Shown here in pieces: positions 34,176 through 43,367 of a stretch of 64,000 bases of DNA (the stretch's first letter is position 1; each line of letters starts with the position of its first letter). Position numbers and translations under genes: made by a program. The notes below the pieces were generated by a model. That model searched no databases. It was not told where the DNA came from and was given only the letters and a program-made list of their open reading frames with translations. The stretch covers positions 124,001 to 188,000 of the forward strand of contig NZ_SAVA01000002.1 of the NCBI RefSeq assembly GCF_004022465.1, in the 5' to 3' direction. Origin of the DNA: Rhodobacter huangdaonensis (GTDB taxonomy: Bacteria; Pseudomonadota; Alphaproteobacteria; Rhodobacterales; Rhodobacteraceae).

Positions 34176-34797
34176 ATTTGAAGTTGCGGCTGTCCTTGAG
34201 CTGGTCCCAGGCCCAGACCACCTCCTGCAGCATTTCCTCCTGGCTGCGGTCGCCGCCGTTCATGTCCGGGTGCAGCACCTTGATCAGCGCCTTGTAGCAC
34301 TTGCGGATCTCGGCCTTGGTCATGCTCTCCTTGGCGTCGAGAATGTCGAGCGCGCGCCGCTCGGTCGGCGGCAGCCGGCGACCGATCACGGTGCGGCCGG
34401 GGTTTTGCGTGGCATTCTCGCCCAGCAACTCCTGCGGGTCCGAGATCCCGTGCCGGGCCCAGCCCATCTCCTCCTTCGACCGCCCGAAGGGTTTCGTCGG
34501 CCTTTCCCAGACCGTCGCATTCTCGAGGAAGCGCTGGAATTCCTCTTCCGACTGGCCCTGGAAGTAGTTCCAGTTCAGGTTGTACTCGCGCACGTGGTCC
34601 TTGCAGAACCAGAAATAGTCGTCGAGCACCTTCGGGCTTTTCGGCGCCCGGTACTGGCCGGGCTCAGTGCAGCCCTCGTGGTCGCATTTGCGCGTCGAGG
34701 TCTCGAATGCGCCCGACATCCCGCGCTTGCCCTTGGTCCGACGCTTCTTGTCGGCGGCTGCCGAGATGTTGAAGCCGAAGGGATCGGTCCCGCTCAT
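34174..34797 (-). CDS. J-domain (DnaJ-like) protein
   Basis: 207 residues. The C-terminal 60 residues form a J domain with the HPD motif (KALIKVLHPDMNGGDRSQEEM). The N-terminal part has CDHEGC and FCKDHV, which may bind a metal, and the Rhodobacterales-specific APKSPKVLDDYFWFCKDHVREYN. It would stimulate a DnaK ATPase on particular clients. Convergent with sufE. Confidence 0.88.
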   Translation of the reverse strand: MSGTDPFGFNISAAADKKRRTKGKRGMSGAFETSTRKCDHEGCTEPGQYRAPKSPKVLDDYFWFCKDHVREYNLNWNYFQGQSEEEFQRFLENATVWERPTKPFGRSKEEMGWARHGISDPQELLGENATQNPGRTVIGRRLPPTERRALDILDAKESMTKAEIRKCYKALIKVLHPDMNGGDRSQEEMLQEVVWAWDQLKDSRNFK

Positions 34798-34909
34798 GTC
34801 TGCCTCTTGTCCTTTTCGCATTCCCGCGTGGCGGCCCGCTTGACGGGGCCGGCCGACTCGGGCCACGCAGTCTAAGCAATTTGCCACGAGGCGAAAGGGG
34901 CGCAGCACG

Positions 34910-35233
34910 ATGACGGGCGGAAAATCACCGGTGGCCGACGAGATCCGGGCGCGGCTTGCGGCACTCGAACCGAGCCATCTGGAAATCATCGACGAAAGCG
35001 CGCGTCACGCCGGCCATTCGGCCGTCGCCGTGGCCGGCGAAAGCCATTTCCGGCTGCGGCTTTGGGTGCCGTCTCTGGCGCAGGCCTCGCGGCTCGCACG
35101 GCATCGCGCGGTCCATGCAGCGCTCGGGCCCGGGCTGCTGGCCCGGGTCCATGCGCTGGCAATCGAGTTCGAGGATCAGACCTCTTCTTCCTCGGCCGGG
35201 CCGAGTCGCGGCGCCTTGCCCTCGGGCGCATAG
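34910..35233 (+). CDS. bolA: BolA-family protein
   Basis: 107 residues. The BolA fold is visible in IRARLAALEPSHLEIIDES and ESHFRLRLWVPSLAQASRLARHRAVHAAL. Members pair with monothiol glutaredoxins in Fe-S and iron handling. The C-terminal 20 residues beyond FEDQT are extra and overlap the 3' end of the opposite DUF4177 gene. Confidence 0.88.
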   Translation: MTGGKSPVADEIRARLAALEPSHLEIIDESARHAGHSAVAVAGESHFRLRLWVPSLAQASRLARHRAVHAALGPGLLARVHALAIEFEDQTSSSSAGPSRGALPSGA

Positions 35234-35544
35234 ACCGAGAGCATCCGCGCACGCCGCTCGGCGGCGCTTTGCGCGGCGAGCGTGGGGGCCTCGCCCAGGA
35301 TCCCCTCGCCGCGGAACGGGCGACGGAAGACGAGCAGGTTGTGGAACACCGTCGTCTTCGAGGTCAGGCCCGCGCGCTCCTCGGCCGGAAGCGTCTCGGC
35401 GCGCCAGTATTCCCAGCCCTCCGCCGCGAGTTCGTTCATCGTGAGGGTGAGCGCGTGGGCGAAACGTTCCGCCCCGGTCTTCAGCCCGCGTTCCTTCTCG
35501 CCTCGTTGCGGGGCGGGGATCACCTTGTATTCATAAGCCTGCAT
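35176..35544 (-). CDS. DUF4177 domain-containing protein
   Basis: 122 residues starting MQAYEYKVIPAPQRGEK; the family pattern is YEYKVIP at the N-terminus and LNELAAEGWE-type sequence (here MNELAAEGWEYWRAE) in the middle. A cytoplasmic protein of unknown function. Its 3' end overlaps the bolA 3' end by 58 bp, tail to tail. Confidence 0.8.
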   Translation of the reverse strand: MQAYEYKVIPAPQRGEKERGLKTGAERFAHALTLTMNELAAEGWEYWRAETLPAEERAGLTSKTTVFHNLLVFRRPFRGEGILGEAPTLAAQSAAERRARMLSVYAPEGKAPRLGPAEEEEV

Positions 35545-35788
35545 GACGCACCTCTTTGCGGGGCCGTTGTTACCGAGTTGTGCGGGACGGTCAAGGAACG
35601 AAGGGGTGAGCCGCGAAAAAGCGGGACTGCGGTGCAGTCCCGCCGCGGCGAACGCCCCGACCGGGAAGGGGCAGGGGCGAAAAAGCGGGGCTGCGGGGGC
35701 TGGCCCCGCGGAAAGCGGTGGAAAACCCCACTTGCACATTTGCGGCGCCGGCGCTGTGCTGGGGGCAGTATGGCAAGGGAGACCGGTG

Positions 35789-36331
35789 ATGGAAGAGATG
35801 CCGCTGGGCAGGGCGTTCACCCTGCTCGAGCCGGGGCCGGTGATCTGGGTGGTGACCGACGACGGGACACGGGCGAATGTGATGACGATCAGCTGGACGA
35901 TGGTGCTCGACTTCGATGCGCGTTTCGCGATCTGCACCGGGCCCTGGAACAGCTCCTATGCCGCGCTCGAGGAACAGCGTGACTGCGTGATCGCGATTCC
36001 GCCGGCCGAGATGATCGACACCGTGCTGGGGGTGGGGACCTGCTCGGGCAAGGTGGTGGACAAGATCGCGCGCTTCGGCCTGCGCACCCAGCCCGCGCGC
36101 CACGTCCGCCCGCCGCTCCTTGCCGATTGCATCGCCGCCATCGAATGCCGCGTCGTCGACATCGTCGAGGCGCACAGCATCGTGGTGCTGCAGGGCGTGG
36201 CGGCCTGGACCAACCCGGCACTCTCGGGGGCGCGGATGCTGCATGCCGTGGGCGACGGCACCTTCATCGCCGATGGCGAGCGCTTCGACCGGCGCGCGCA
36301 GATGGCCTCGAAACTGCCGCCGGGGATCTGA
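35789..36331 (+). CDS. flavin reductase family protein
   Basis: 180 residues from ATG 35789, with GGGAG upstream. The flavin-reductase-like (split-barrel FMN-binding) fold is seen in NVMTISWTMVLDFDARFAICTGPWNSSY and the late HAVGDGTFIADGERFDR. Such proteins bind FMN and reduce flavins or act as oxidoreductases; the substrate is unknown. Confidence 0.82.
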   Translation: MEEMPLGRAFTLLEPGPVIWVVTDDGTRANVMTISWTMVLDFDARFAICTGPWNSSYAALEEQRDCVIAIPPAEMIDTVLGVGTCSGKVVDKIARFGLRTQPARHVRPPLLADCIAAIECRVVDIVEAHSIVVLQGVAAWTNPALSGARMLHAVGDGTFIADGERFDRRAQMASKLPPGI

Positions 36332-36337
36332 ACGGAA

Positions 36338-36359
36338 CAGGGCGCCCGAAGGCGCCCTG
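36338..36359. terminator. hairpin between flavin reductase gene and gatB
   Basis: CAGGGCGCC and GGCGCCCTG arms with CGAA loop between two converging stops. Without a T-run, but well placed. Confidence 0.55.
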
Positions 36360-36382
36360 ACCCCTGTCGCGCGGCCCCGGGA

Positions 36383-37900
36383 TCAGATCCCGAGCTTCTT
36401 CGCCACGATTTCCTTCACCGCGGCCGGGTTCGTCTTGCCGCCCGAGGCCTTGATCACCTGTCCGACGAACCAGCCGACCAGCTTCGGATTGGCCTTCGCC
36501 TTCTCGACCTCGGCGGGGCTTTCCGCGATGATCTTGTCCACCGCCGCCTCGATCGTGCCAAGGTCGGTGACCTGCTTCATGCCGCGTGCGGTGACGATCT
36601 CGGCCGGATCGCCGCCCTCGGTATAGACGATCTCGAACAGATCCTTGGCGATCTTGCCCGAGATGTCGCCCGACTTGATCAGGGTGATGATGCCGCCGAG
36701 CTGCGCCGGGCTCATCGGGCTCGCGTCGATGTCCGCGCCGTCCTTCTTCAGCCGGCCGAAGAGCTCGTTGATGACCCAGTTCGCGGCAAGCTTGCCATCG
36801 TCGCACACGGCCACGACCGCCTCGAAGTAATCGGCATTCTCGACCTCGGCGGTCAGCACCGAGGCGTCGTATTCGCTCAGGCCCAGCCCCTCGACGAAGC
36901 GCGCCTTCTTCTCGTCCGGCAGCTCCGGCATCGCCGCGGCGATGTCGTCGACCCAGGCCTGCTCGATCTCGAGCGGCAGCAGGTCGGGGCAGGGGAAGTA
37001 GCGGTAGTCATGCGCCTCTTCCTTCGAGCGCATCGAGCGGGTTTCGTTCTTGTCCGGGTCGTAGAGGCGGGTTTCCTGCACCACCTCGCCGCCATCCTCG
37101 AGAATCGCGATCTGGCGGCGCGCCTCAAAGTCGATCGCGGCCTGGATGAAACGCATCGAGTTCATGTTCTTCAGCTCGCAGCGCGTGCCGAGATGCGCGA
37201 AATCCTGCGTCGCCTGGTATTTCTCGTATTGCCCCGGGCGGCAGACCGAGACGTTGACGTCGCAGCGCAGGTTGCCGTTTTGCATATTGCCGTCGCAGGT
37301 GCCGAGATAGCGCAGGATCTGGCGCAGCTTCACCACATAGGCCGCCGCCTCTTCCGGGCCACGGATGTCGGGGCGCGAGACGATCTCCATCAGCGCGACG
37401 CCGGTGCGGTTCAGGTCGACGAAGGACATGGTCGGGTCCATGTCGTGGATCGACTTGCCCGCGTCCTGCTCGAGGTGGATGCGCTCGATGCGCACCTTGC
37501 GCGCGATGCCCGGGCCCATGTCGACGACGATCTCGCCCTCGCCCACGATCGGGTGATAGAGCTGGGAGATCTGATAGCCCTGCGGCAGGTCGGGGTAGAA
37601 GTAGTTCTTGCGGTCGAAGGCCGAGCGCAGGTTGATCCCCGCCTTCAGGCCAAGCCCGGTCTTCACCGCCTGGGCGATGCAGAACTCGTTGATCACCGGC
37701 AGCATGCCGGGCATCGCCGCATCGACGAAGGCGACATGGCTGTTCGGCTCCGCGCCGAAGCCGGTCGAGGCGCCGGAGAAGAGCTTGGCGTTCGAGCTCA
37801 CCTGCGCATGCACCTCCATCCCGATCACCAGTTCCCAGTCGGCCTTGGCGCCGGCGATGACTTTCGGTTCGGGGGTCTTGTAGCTGAGAAGGTCGAGCAT
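36383..37900 (-). CDS. gatB: Asp-tRNA(Asn)/Glu-tRNA(Gln) amidotransferase subunit B
   Basis: 505 residues; with GatA and GatC it amidates misacylated tRNAs. ELVIGMEVHAQVSSNAKLFSG, FDRKNYFYPDLPQGYQISQL and the C-terminal GatB/YqeY tail domain are present in full. gatA and gatC are not adjacent. Confidence 0.97.
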   Translation of the reverse strand: MLDLLSYKTPEPKVIAGAKADWELVIGMEVHAQVSSNAKLFSGASTGFGAEPNSHVAFVDAAMPGMLPVINEFCIAQAVKTGLGLKAGINLRSAFDRKNYFYPDLPQGYQISQLYHPIVGEGEIVVDMGPGIARKVRIERIHLEQDAGKSIHDMDPTMSFVDLNRTGVALMEIVSRPDIRGPEEAAAYVVKLRQILRYLGTCDGNMQNGNLRCDVNVSVCRPGQYEKYQATQDFAHLGTRCELKNMNSMRFIQAAIDFEARRQIAILEDGGEVVQETRLYDPDKNETRSMRSKEEAHDYRYFPCPDLLPLEIEQAWVDDIAAAMPELPDEKKARFVEGLGLSEYDASVLTAEVENADYFEAVVAVCDDGKLAANWVINELFGRLKKDGADIDASPMSPAQLGGIITLIKSGDISGKIAKDLFEIVYTEGGDPAEIVTARGMKQVTDLGTIEAAVDKIIAESPAEVEKAKANPKLVGWFVGQVIKASGGKTNPAAVKEIVAKKLGI

Positions 37901-37994
37901 GGTCCGCTTCCGTATCAGGGTCTGTCTCGCGTTCTAGGACGTCGGCGCCGCCGGGGCAAGAACCCGGGGCGTTTCAAGACGGGCGCCGCGCGCA

Positions 37995-38152
37995 AAGGGG
38001 GCGCTGCCCCCTCGGGCTTCGCCCTCACCCCCGGGATATTTGGCGCGATTGGAAGAGCACGCGCCGTCCCGGCTTCCAATTGCCGCAAATATCCCGGGGG
38101 TGAATTGGCGCAGCCAAGAGGGGGCAGCGCCCCCTTCTGCCCTGCGTTCCGG
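37995..38152. repeat. long inverted repeat, two facing copies of composite repeat R2
   Basis: The left copy holds GGGGGCGCTGCCCCC (about 37998-38012) then CACCCCCGGGATATTTGGCG (38026-38045) and GCGATTGGAAG. The right copy is the reverse complement of the same order (38073-38102, then GGGGGCAGCGCCCCC near 38121-38135). The unit recurs at 45345-45410 and 61495-61557. It lies 3' of the dcd gene and could act as a terminator. Confidence 0.75.
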
Positions 38153-38161
38153 GCGCGGCGC

Positions 38162-39241
38162 TCAGCCGGCGCGGAAATGCTTGGCGAGTTTCAGCCCCTG
38201 GCCCTGATAGTTCGAGGCGATGCCGGTGCCATAGAGCCGCTCGGGGCGCGCGGTCATCCGCTCGTAGACGAGCCGGCCCACCACCTGGCCGTGTTCGAGC
38301 ACGAAGGGGGCCTCGTGGCAGCGCACCTCGAGCACGCCGCGCGAGCCCGCGCCGCCTGCCGCGCCATGGCCGAAGCCCGGGTCGAAGAAGCCGGCGTAAT
38401 GCACGCGGAACTCGCCCACCATGGCGAGGTAGGGCGCCATCTCGGCGGCGAAATCGGGCGGGATCGTCACCGCCTCGCGCGAGACGAGGATATAAAAGGC
38501 GCCGGGATCGAGGATGATCCGCCCCTCGCGGGTGCGCAGCTCCTCCCAGAAATCCGAGGTCGGGTAATGCGCGATCCGGTCGAGGTCGATCACCCCGGTG
38601 TGCGGCTTGGCGCGGTAGCCGACGAGATCGCCGGTCTCTGGCAGCAGGTCGACCGAGAAGCCGAGGCCGGCGTCGATCACCGCCTCGCCGGTGACGAGCG
38701 GCTCGGCCGTGTGCAGTGCCTTCAGCTCGGGGTCGGTCAGCACCGCCTGGCCACGGCGGAAGCGGATCTGATTGAGCCGCATGCCGGGCCGCACCAGCAC
38801 CGAGAAGGAGCGCGGGCAGATCTCGGCATAGAGCGGGCCGGCATAGCCCTCGGGGATGCGGTCGAATTCGGTGCCGCCGTCGGTGATCACCCGGGTCAGC
38901 AGATCGAGCCGGCCGGTCGAGCTTTTGGCGTTGGCGACGGCGGTGATGCCCTCGGGCAGTGCCAGCCCCTCCATCAGCGGCACCAGATAGACGCAGCCCT
39001 TCTCGAGCACGGCGCCGTTTTCGAGGTCCATCCGGTGCATCTCGAAATCGGCGAGCTTGGTCTCGACGCGGGTGCCGCGGCCGGCGAGGAAGGAGGCGCG
39101 GATCCGGTAGGCCACGGTGCCAAGCCGCAGATCAAGGCTCGCGGGCTGGATCTGGCCGGGCACGAGGGGCAGGGCGGCGCTGATCTCGCCACGCCCGACC
39201 ATCGCGCGGATCGCGGAATCGGGCAGAACGCCGTGTGCCAT
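38162..39241 (-). CDS. dcd: 2'-deoxycytidine 5'-triphosphate deaminase
   Basis: 359 residues, about twice the length of E. coli Dcd, which is the normal alphaproteobacterial form with a repeated dUTPase-like fold. Motifs include IQPASLDLRLG, AKSSTGRLDLLTRV and the second-half VEFRVHYAGFFDPGFGH-type segment. It makes dUTP from dCTP for thymidylate synthesis. Confidence 0.92.
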   Translation of the reverse strand: MAHGVLPDSAIRAMVGRGEISAALPLVPGQIQPASLDLRLGTVAYRIRASFLAGRGTRVETKLADFEMHRMDLENGAVLEKGCVYLVPLMEGLALPEGITAVANAKSSTGRLDLLTRVITDGGTEFDRIPEGYAGPLYAEICPRSFSVLVRPGMRLNQIRFRRGQAVLTDPELKALHTAEPLVTGEAVIDAGLGFSVDLLPETGDLVGYRAKPHTGVIDLDRIAHYPTSDFWEELRTREGRIILDPGAFYILVSREAVTIPPDFAAEMAPYLAMVGEFRVHYAGFFDPGFGHGAAGGAGSRGVLEVRCHEAPFVLEHGQVVGRLVYERMTARPERLYGTGIASNYQGQGLKLAKHFRAG

Positions 39242-39263
39242 CGCAGCCTCCCTCGCATAGACG

Positions 39264-39292
39264 AACGCCCACCCCCGAGGGGTGGGCGTTTC
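39264..39292 (-). terminator. hairpin after tRNA-Pro
   Basis: AACGCCCACCCC and GGGTGGGCGTT arms, 7 bp beyond the tRNA-Pro 3' end on its strand and before dcd. The T-run is weak. Confidence 0.6.
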
Positions 39293-39298
39293 TCGTGA

Positions 39299-39376
39299 TG
39301 GTCGGGCCGGAGAGATTCGAACTCTCGACCTTCCGCCCCCCAGACGGACGCGCTAACCAGGCTGCGCCACGGCCCG
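39299..39376 (-). tRNA. tRNA-Pro(GGG)
   Basis: A 78-nt cloverleaf with encoded CCA. Acceptor CGGGCCG/CGGCCCG, anticodon stem TCCGT/GCGGA with loop CTGGGGG, T-loop AGTTCGAATCT. Confidence 0.95.
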
Positions 39377-39487
39377 ACACGAGGCGTGTATAGAGGTATC
39401 CGGGCGGCGGGTGCAAGCGGCAAAACGCAACTTTTTGCAACGGCCTGCCGGAAGCTCGCGAGGCCGTGCCCTGACCTGCGCGCCGGC

Positions 39488-40330
39488 TCAGCGCGGCAGG
39501 GCGCGCGGCGGCTGACCCATCCGGGCCTGCAGCGCCATGAGCCGGTCGCAGGCGGTCAGAAGCCGCATCCGCTCGACGGTGCCGAGACCCGCAAGGTCGA
39601 GCCCGGTCAGGCCGCGCGACAGCACCGCAAGCGCCGGCGTGGGCGGCAGGGTAGGGGCGGTCTCGGGGGGGCGGGCACTGCCGGCGACGAGCAGACTCAC
39701 CACCTGGGCGAGTGCCTCGGGGTCTTCCGGCTCGACGTCGAGGGCGATCGGTGCCTCGGGCACCGGCTCGGGCTCGGGTGGCGAATCATCTGCATCCTCG
39801 ATCTCGACGAGGCTCACGGTCTCGATCTCGGTGACGATCCCGGACCCCTCCGGTGCCGGTGCCTCGAAGAGCGAGGTCTGGCGCCAGGAGGCAACACGCG
39901 GGGTGAGCAGGGTGCCGGCCGGCGTATTGGGGCCGGGCGCCGCGTCTTCGGCGGCCAGGGCAGGCGCGGCCTCGGTCCCGCCGGTCTCGGTCCCGTCAGC
40001 CTCGGTCCGGTCCGCTTCGGGCAGCGCGGCTTCGGGCACGTCCTCGGCCGCGTCGAAGCTCAGCTCGACCCGGGCCGCGACCTGTTTCGCGCCCTGTTCG
40101 CGCAGCAGCTTCTGCACGCCGCGGATTGTCATCCCGTCATCGTGCAGGAGCTTCTTGATGCCGGCGAGCAGCTGCACGTCGTCGGGGCGGTAATAGCGCC
40201 GCCCGCCCGCGCCCTTGACCGGCTTCACCTGCGGAAAGCGGCTCTCCCAGAAGCGCAGCACATGCGTGGGCGTTTCCAGAAGCTCGGCGACTTCGGAGAT
40301 CGTGCGGAAGGCATGGGCGGACTTGCTCAT
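39488..40330 (-). CDS. MerR-family transcriptional regulator
   Basis: 280 residues from ATG 40330 (MSKSAHAFRTISEV). The N-terminal MerR winged helix reads FRTISEVAELLETPTHVLRFWE and RRYYRPDDVQLLAGIKKLLHDDG. A long acidic, Ala/Pro/Glu-rich C-terminal half contains short repeats (EADRTEADGTETGGTEA). This arrangement downstream of ihfA is conserved in Rhodobacterales. Target genes are unknown. Confidence 0.88.
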   Translation of the reverse strand: MSKSAHAFRTISEVAELLETPTHVLRFWESRFPQVKPVKGAGGRRYYRPDDVQLLAGIKKLLHDDGMTIRGVQKLLREQGAKQVAARVELSFDAAEDVPEAALPEADRTEADGTETGGTEAAPALAAEDAAPGPNTPAGTLLTPRVASWRQTSLFEAPAPEGSGIVTEIETVSLVEIEDADDSPPEPEPVPEAPIALDVEPEDPEALAQVVSLLVAGSARPPETAPTLPPTPALAVLSRGLTGLDLAGLGTVERMRLLTACDRLMALQARMGQPPRALPR

Positions 40331-40356
40331 CTCGCGGTCCTGGTCGCGGCGGCGCG

Positions 40357-40659
40357 TCACTTCGCGTTGCCGGCCGCGACGCGATCCTTCATCAGGTGCG
40401 AGGGCCGGAACGAGAGCACGCGGCGCGGGCTGATCGGCACTTCCTCGCCGGTTTTCGGGTTGCGCCCCATGCGCGAACTTTTCTCGCGCACCGAGAAGGT
40501 GCCGAAAGACGAGATCTTCACTGTCTCGCCATTGGCCAGCGCGTCGGACATGTGGCGCAGCACGCTTTCGACGAGCTGCGCGGATTCGTTGCGGCTCAGA
40601 CCGACTTCGCGGAACACCGCTTCGCTCAGGTCCATGCGCGTCAGAGTCTTTTCGGACAT
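40357..40659 (-). CDS. ihfA: integration host factor subunit alpha
   Basis: 100 residues; a DNA-bending protein. ALANGETVKISSFGTFSVREKSSRMGRNPKTGEEVPI is the HU/IHF signature, with the intercalating Pro in RNPKTG. It sits between fabH and the MerR gene. Confidence 0.96.
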   Translation of the reverse strand: MSEKTLTRMDLSEAVFREVGLSRNESAQLVESVLRHMSDALANGETVKISSFGTFSVREKSSRMGRNPKTGEEVPISPRRVLSFRPSHLMKDRVAAGNAK

Positions 40660-40794
40660 CGTGTCATCCCCCCGGATGTGACTGCGCCCACGATGGGCGC
40701 AAATCCATGCCGGTGTCAATAAGAACGGCTTGTCAACGGCTTGCGCGGCGCTCTGCCGCAGTGGGGATGCCCGCAAGACGGGCGGACGCGGCGC

Positions 40795-41769
40795 TTACCA
40801 GCGCAGCACCACCGAGCCCCAGGCAAGGCCGCCGCCGATCGCCTCGGTGACGAGCAGGTCGCCGGTCTTGATCTGGCCGCGCTGCTTGCCGACCGAGAGG
40901 GCGAGGGGAATCGATGCGGCCGAGGTGTTGCCATGGTCCTGCACGGTCAGCACGACACGCTCCATCGGCACCTGCATCCGCTCGGCGGTGGCCGAGATGA
41001 TCCGCAGATTGGCCTGATGCGGCACGATCCAGTCGACGTCCTCGCCGCTCATGCCGATCTTGTCGAGCGCGGTATGGGCGGTTTCGGCAAGCTTCTGCAC
41101 CGCATGTTTGAAGACGGCATTGCCCTGCATCCGCAGGTGCCCGGCGACGCCGGTGGTCGAGACCCCGCCATCGACATAGAGAAGTTCGCGGTAGCGGCCG
41201 TCGGAATGCAGATCGGTCGAGAGCACGCCGCGGTCGGAATTCGCACCGCTGCCCTCGGCCGCCTCGAGCACCAGCGCGCCGGCGCCGTCGCCGAAGAGCA
41301 CGCAGGTGCCGCGGTCGGTCCAGTCCATGATCCGCGAGAAGGTCTCGGCGCCGATCACCAGCACGCGCTCGGCCTGGCCCGAGACGATCAGCCCGTTCGC
41401 ATTCGCCAGCGCGTAGACGAAGCCGGCGCAGACCGCCTGCACGTCATAGGCAAAGCCATGCGTCGAGCCGAGCCCGGCCTGCACCATGGTCGCGACGGAG
41501 GGGAAGGTGAAATCGGGGGTCGAGGTGGCAACGACAATCGCGTCGATGCGGTCGGCGGGGATGCCGGCATCTTCAAGTGCCGCCTGCGCCGCCTTGGTCG
41601 CAAGCTGCGAGGTGGTCTCGCCCTCGGCGGCGAAATGGCGCCGCTCGATGCCGGTGCGGGCGCGGATCCATTCATCCGAGGTGTCGAGCGTGGTCTCGAA
41701 CTCGCTGTTCTCGACGACGCGCGCCGGCAGGTAATGGCCGACGCCGCGGACGACGGATCTGATCTTCAT
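40795..41769 (-). CDS. fabH: beta-ketoacyl-ACP synthase III
   Basis: 324 residues; condenses acetyl-CoA with malonyl-ACP to begin fatty acid synthesis. The active-site Cys lies in AYDVQAVCAGFVYAL, the His in VPHQANLRII, and the Asn in QDHGNTSAASIPLAL. The start overlaps the plsX stop (ATGA). Confidence 0.97.
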   Translation of the reverse strand: MKIRSVVRGVGHYLPARVVENSEFETTLDTSDEWIRARTGIERRHFAAEGETTSQLATKAAQAALEDAGIPADRIDAIVVATSTPDFTFPSVATMVQAGLGSTHGFAYDVQAVCAGFVYALANANGLIVSGQAERVLVIGAETFSRIMDWTDRGTCVLFGDGAGALVLEAAEGSGANSDRGVLSTDLHSDGRYRELLYVDGGVSTTGVAGHLRMQGNAVFKHAVQKLAETAHTALDKIGMSGEDVDWIVPHQANLRIISATAERMQVPMERVVLTVQDHGNTSAASIPLALSVGKQRGQIKTGDLLVTEAIGGGLAWGSVVLRW

Positions 41770-42929
41770 AGTTCGTTCTCGCTGGATGCCTCTCCCGAGG
41801 GCGCATCCTGCCTTGCCACTGACGCAGAGGCAACCCGTGCCGCGAGCCTTTCGACGAAACCGGAGCGGGCGAGGCGGGCGGCCAGTTCGATCGCGGCGGC
41901 GACGCCGGTCGCGTCGGCCGAGCCGTGCGACTTCACCACGGTGCCGTTCAGCCCGAGGAAGACGCCGCCATTCGCCCGTCGCGGGTCGATCTGCGCGCTC
42001 ATCCGCTTCAGCGGTCCCATCGCGAGGAAGGCGCCGAGCTTGGTCAGCGGCGTCGCGGTGAGTGCGCCGCGCAGCAGTTCGGCGGCGAATTTCGCCGTGC
42101 CCTCGGCGGTTTTCAGCGCAACGTTGCCGGTGAAGCCGTCGGTGACGATCACGTCGACGCGGTCGGAGGGCAGGTCATTGCCCTCGACGAAACCGATGAA
42201 GTCGAAGGCGCCGGCCTCTTGCGCCGCGCCGATCATCTCATGCGCCAGCCTCAGTTCGGCATGCCCCTTGTGCTCCTCGGTGCCGACATTGAGCAGCCCG
42301 ACGCGCGGCCGCGCAAGGCCGAGCGCGTTGCGGGCATAGGAGGTGCCCATCAGCGCATAGGTCAGCAGGTCGGGGGCGTCCGCCTTCACGTCGGCGCCCA
42401 TGTCGAGCATGACGTTCCAGCCGGTCGGGTTGCGCGAGGGCCAGAACGAGGCGATCGCGGGGCGGTTCACCCCGGGCAGCTTGCGCAGCCGCAGCATCGA
42501 CACCGCCATCAGCGCGCCGGTATTGCCGCAGGAGACGGCCACCGCCGCCTCGCGCTCGCGCACCGACTCGATCGCCGACCACATCGAGGTGTCCTTGCCG
42601 CGCCGCATCACCTGCGAGGGCTTGTCATGCATGGTCACCACGCCGTCGGCATGGTGCAGCACTGCGCAGTCGGCCAGGCCGCGCGCAGCGATCAACGGGG
42701 CGAGCTCGTCCTCGCGGCCGTGCAGGATGAAGCGCAGCGCCGGGTTGGCACGATGGGCGATCTGCACACCATCGAGCACCGCGACGGGACCGCGGTCGCT
42801 GCCCATGGCATCGACAGAAATGACGAGGGCGCCGGACGCGGCCGGCGCCTTGGCCGCAGCGTCGCGGCCATCCGTCTGCGCGGCATCGATCCGGCCTTCG
42901 GCCCGCGTCTGCTCTTGTTCAGGCAGCAT
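41766..42929 (-). CDS. plsX: phosphate acyltransferase PlsX
   Basis: 387 residues; makes acyl-phosphate from acyl-ACP for phospholipid synthesis. The core begins at VISVDAMGSDRGP and includes CGNTGALMAVSMLRL and GLLNVGTEEHKGH. About 35 extra residues precede the core at the ATG given; the true start could be a little further in, but no better start codon is visible. Confidence 0.94.
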   Translation of the reverse strand: MLPEQEQTRAEGRIDAAQTDGRDAAAKAPAASGALVISVDAMGSDRGPVAVLDGVQIAHRANPALRFILHGREDELAPLIAARGLADCAVLHHADGVVTMHDKPSQVMRRGKDTSMWSAIESVREREAAVAVSCGNTGALMAVSMLRLRKLPGVNRPAIASFWPSRNPTGWNVMLDMGADVKADAPDLLTYALMGTSYARNALGLARPRVGLLNVGTEEHKGHAELRLAHEMIGAAQEAGAFDFIGFVEGNDLPSDRVDVIVTDGFTGNVALKTAEGTAKFAAELLRGALTATPLTKLGAFLAMGPLKRMSAQIDPRRANGGVFLGLNGTVVKSHGSADATGVAAAIELAARLARSGFVERLAARVASASVARQDAPSGEASSENEL

Positions 42930-42953
42930 GGATCAGAGGCTCGGGCGACGCGC

Positions 42954-43160
42954 TTACGCGGCGTCGTCGTCCAGATCGACCTCGACGGCCTGAGCCACCA
43001 CTTCGCGGTCGTCGTAGTGACCGCAGGCGCCACAGACGTGGTGCGGGCGTTTCAGTTCGCCACAGTTCGGGCATTCAGCCGGGTTGGCGGCCACAAGGGC
43101 GTCATGCGCACGGCGCATGTTGCGGCGGGAGCGCGTGACTCGGTTTTGCGGGACAGCCAT
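42954..43160 (-). CDS. rpmF: 50S ribosomal protein L32
   Basis: 68 residues; MAVPQNRVTRSRRNMRRAHD, with a zinc-ribbon made by CPNC and CGAC. It precedes plsX as usual. Confidence 0.97.
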   Translation of the reverse strand: MAVPQNRVTRSRRNMRRAHDALVAANPAECPNCGELKRPHHVCGACGHYDDREVVAQAVEVDLDDDAA

Positions 43161-43367
43161 GTCTAACCTCGATTGTTCGCGGGCACAGGGCCCTGATTTC
43201 CTTGAGTATCGTCACTGGCGCCGGAGAGCGGACCGGGTGCGAACCCAGACTTCGAATGAGGCCGGGAACATACTGCGATTCCGCTCCGTTGCAAGCCCTT
43301 TCTTGTGCTGCCGCGCCGGGTGGGCGGCAGAGCGCAAAAGCCGGGCAGGCGGCGCGCAAACGGGCGG

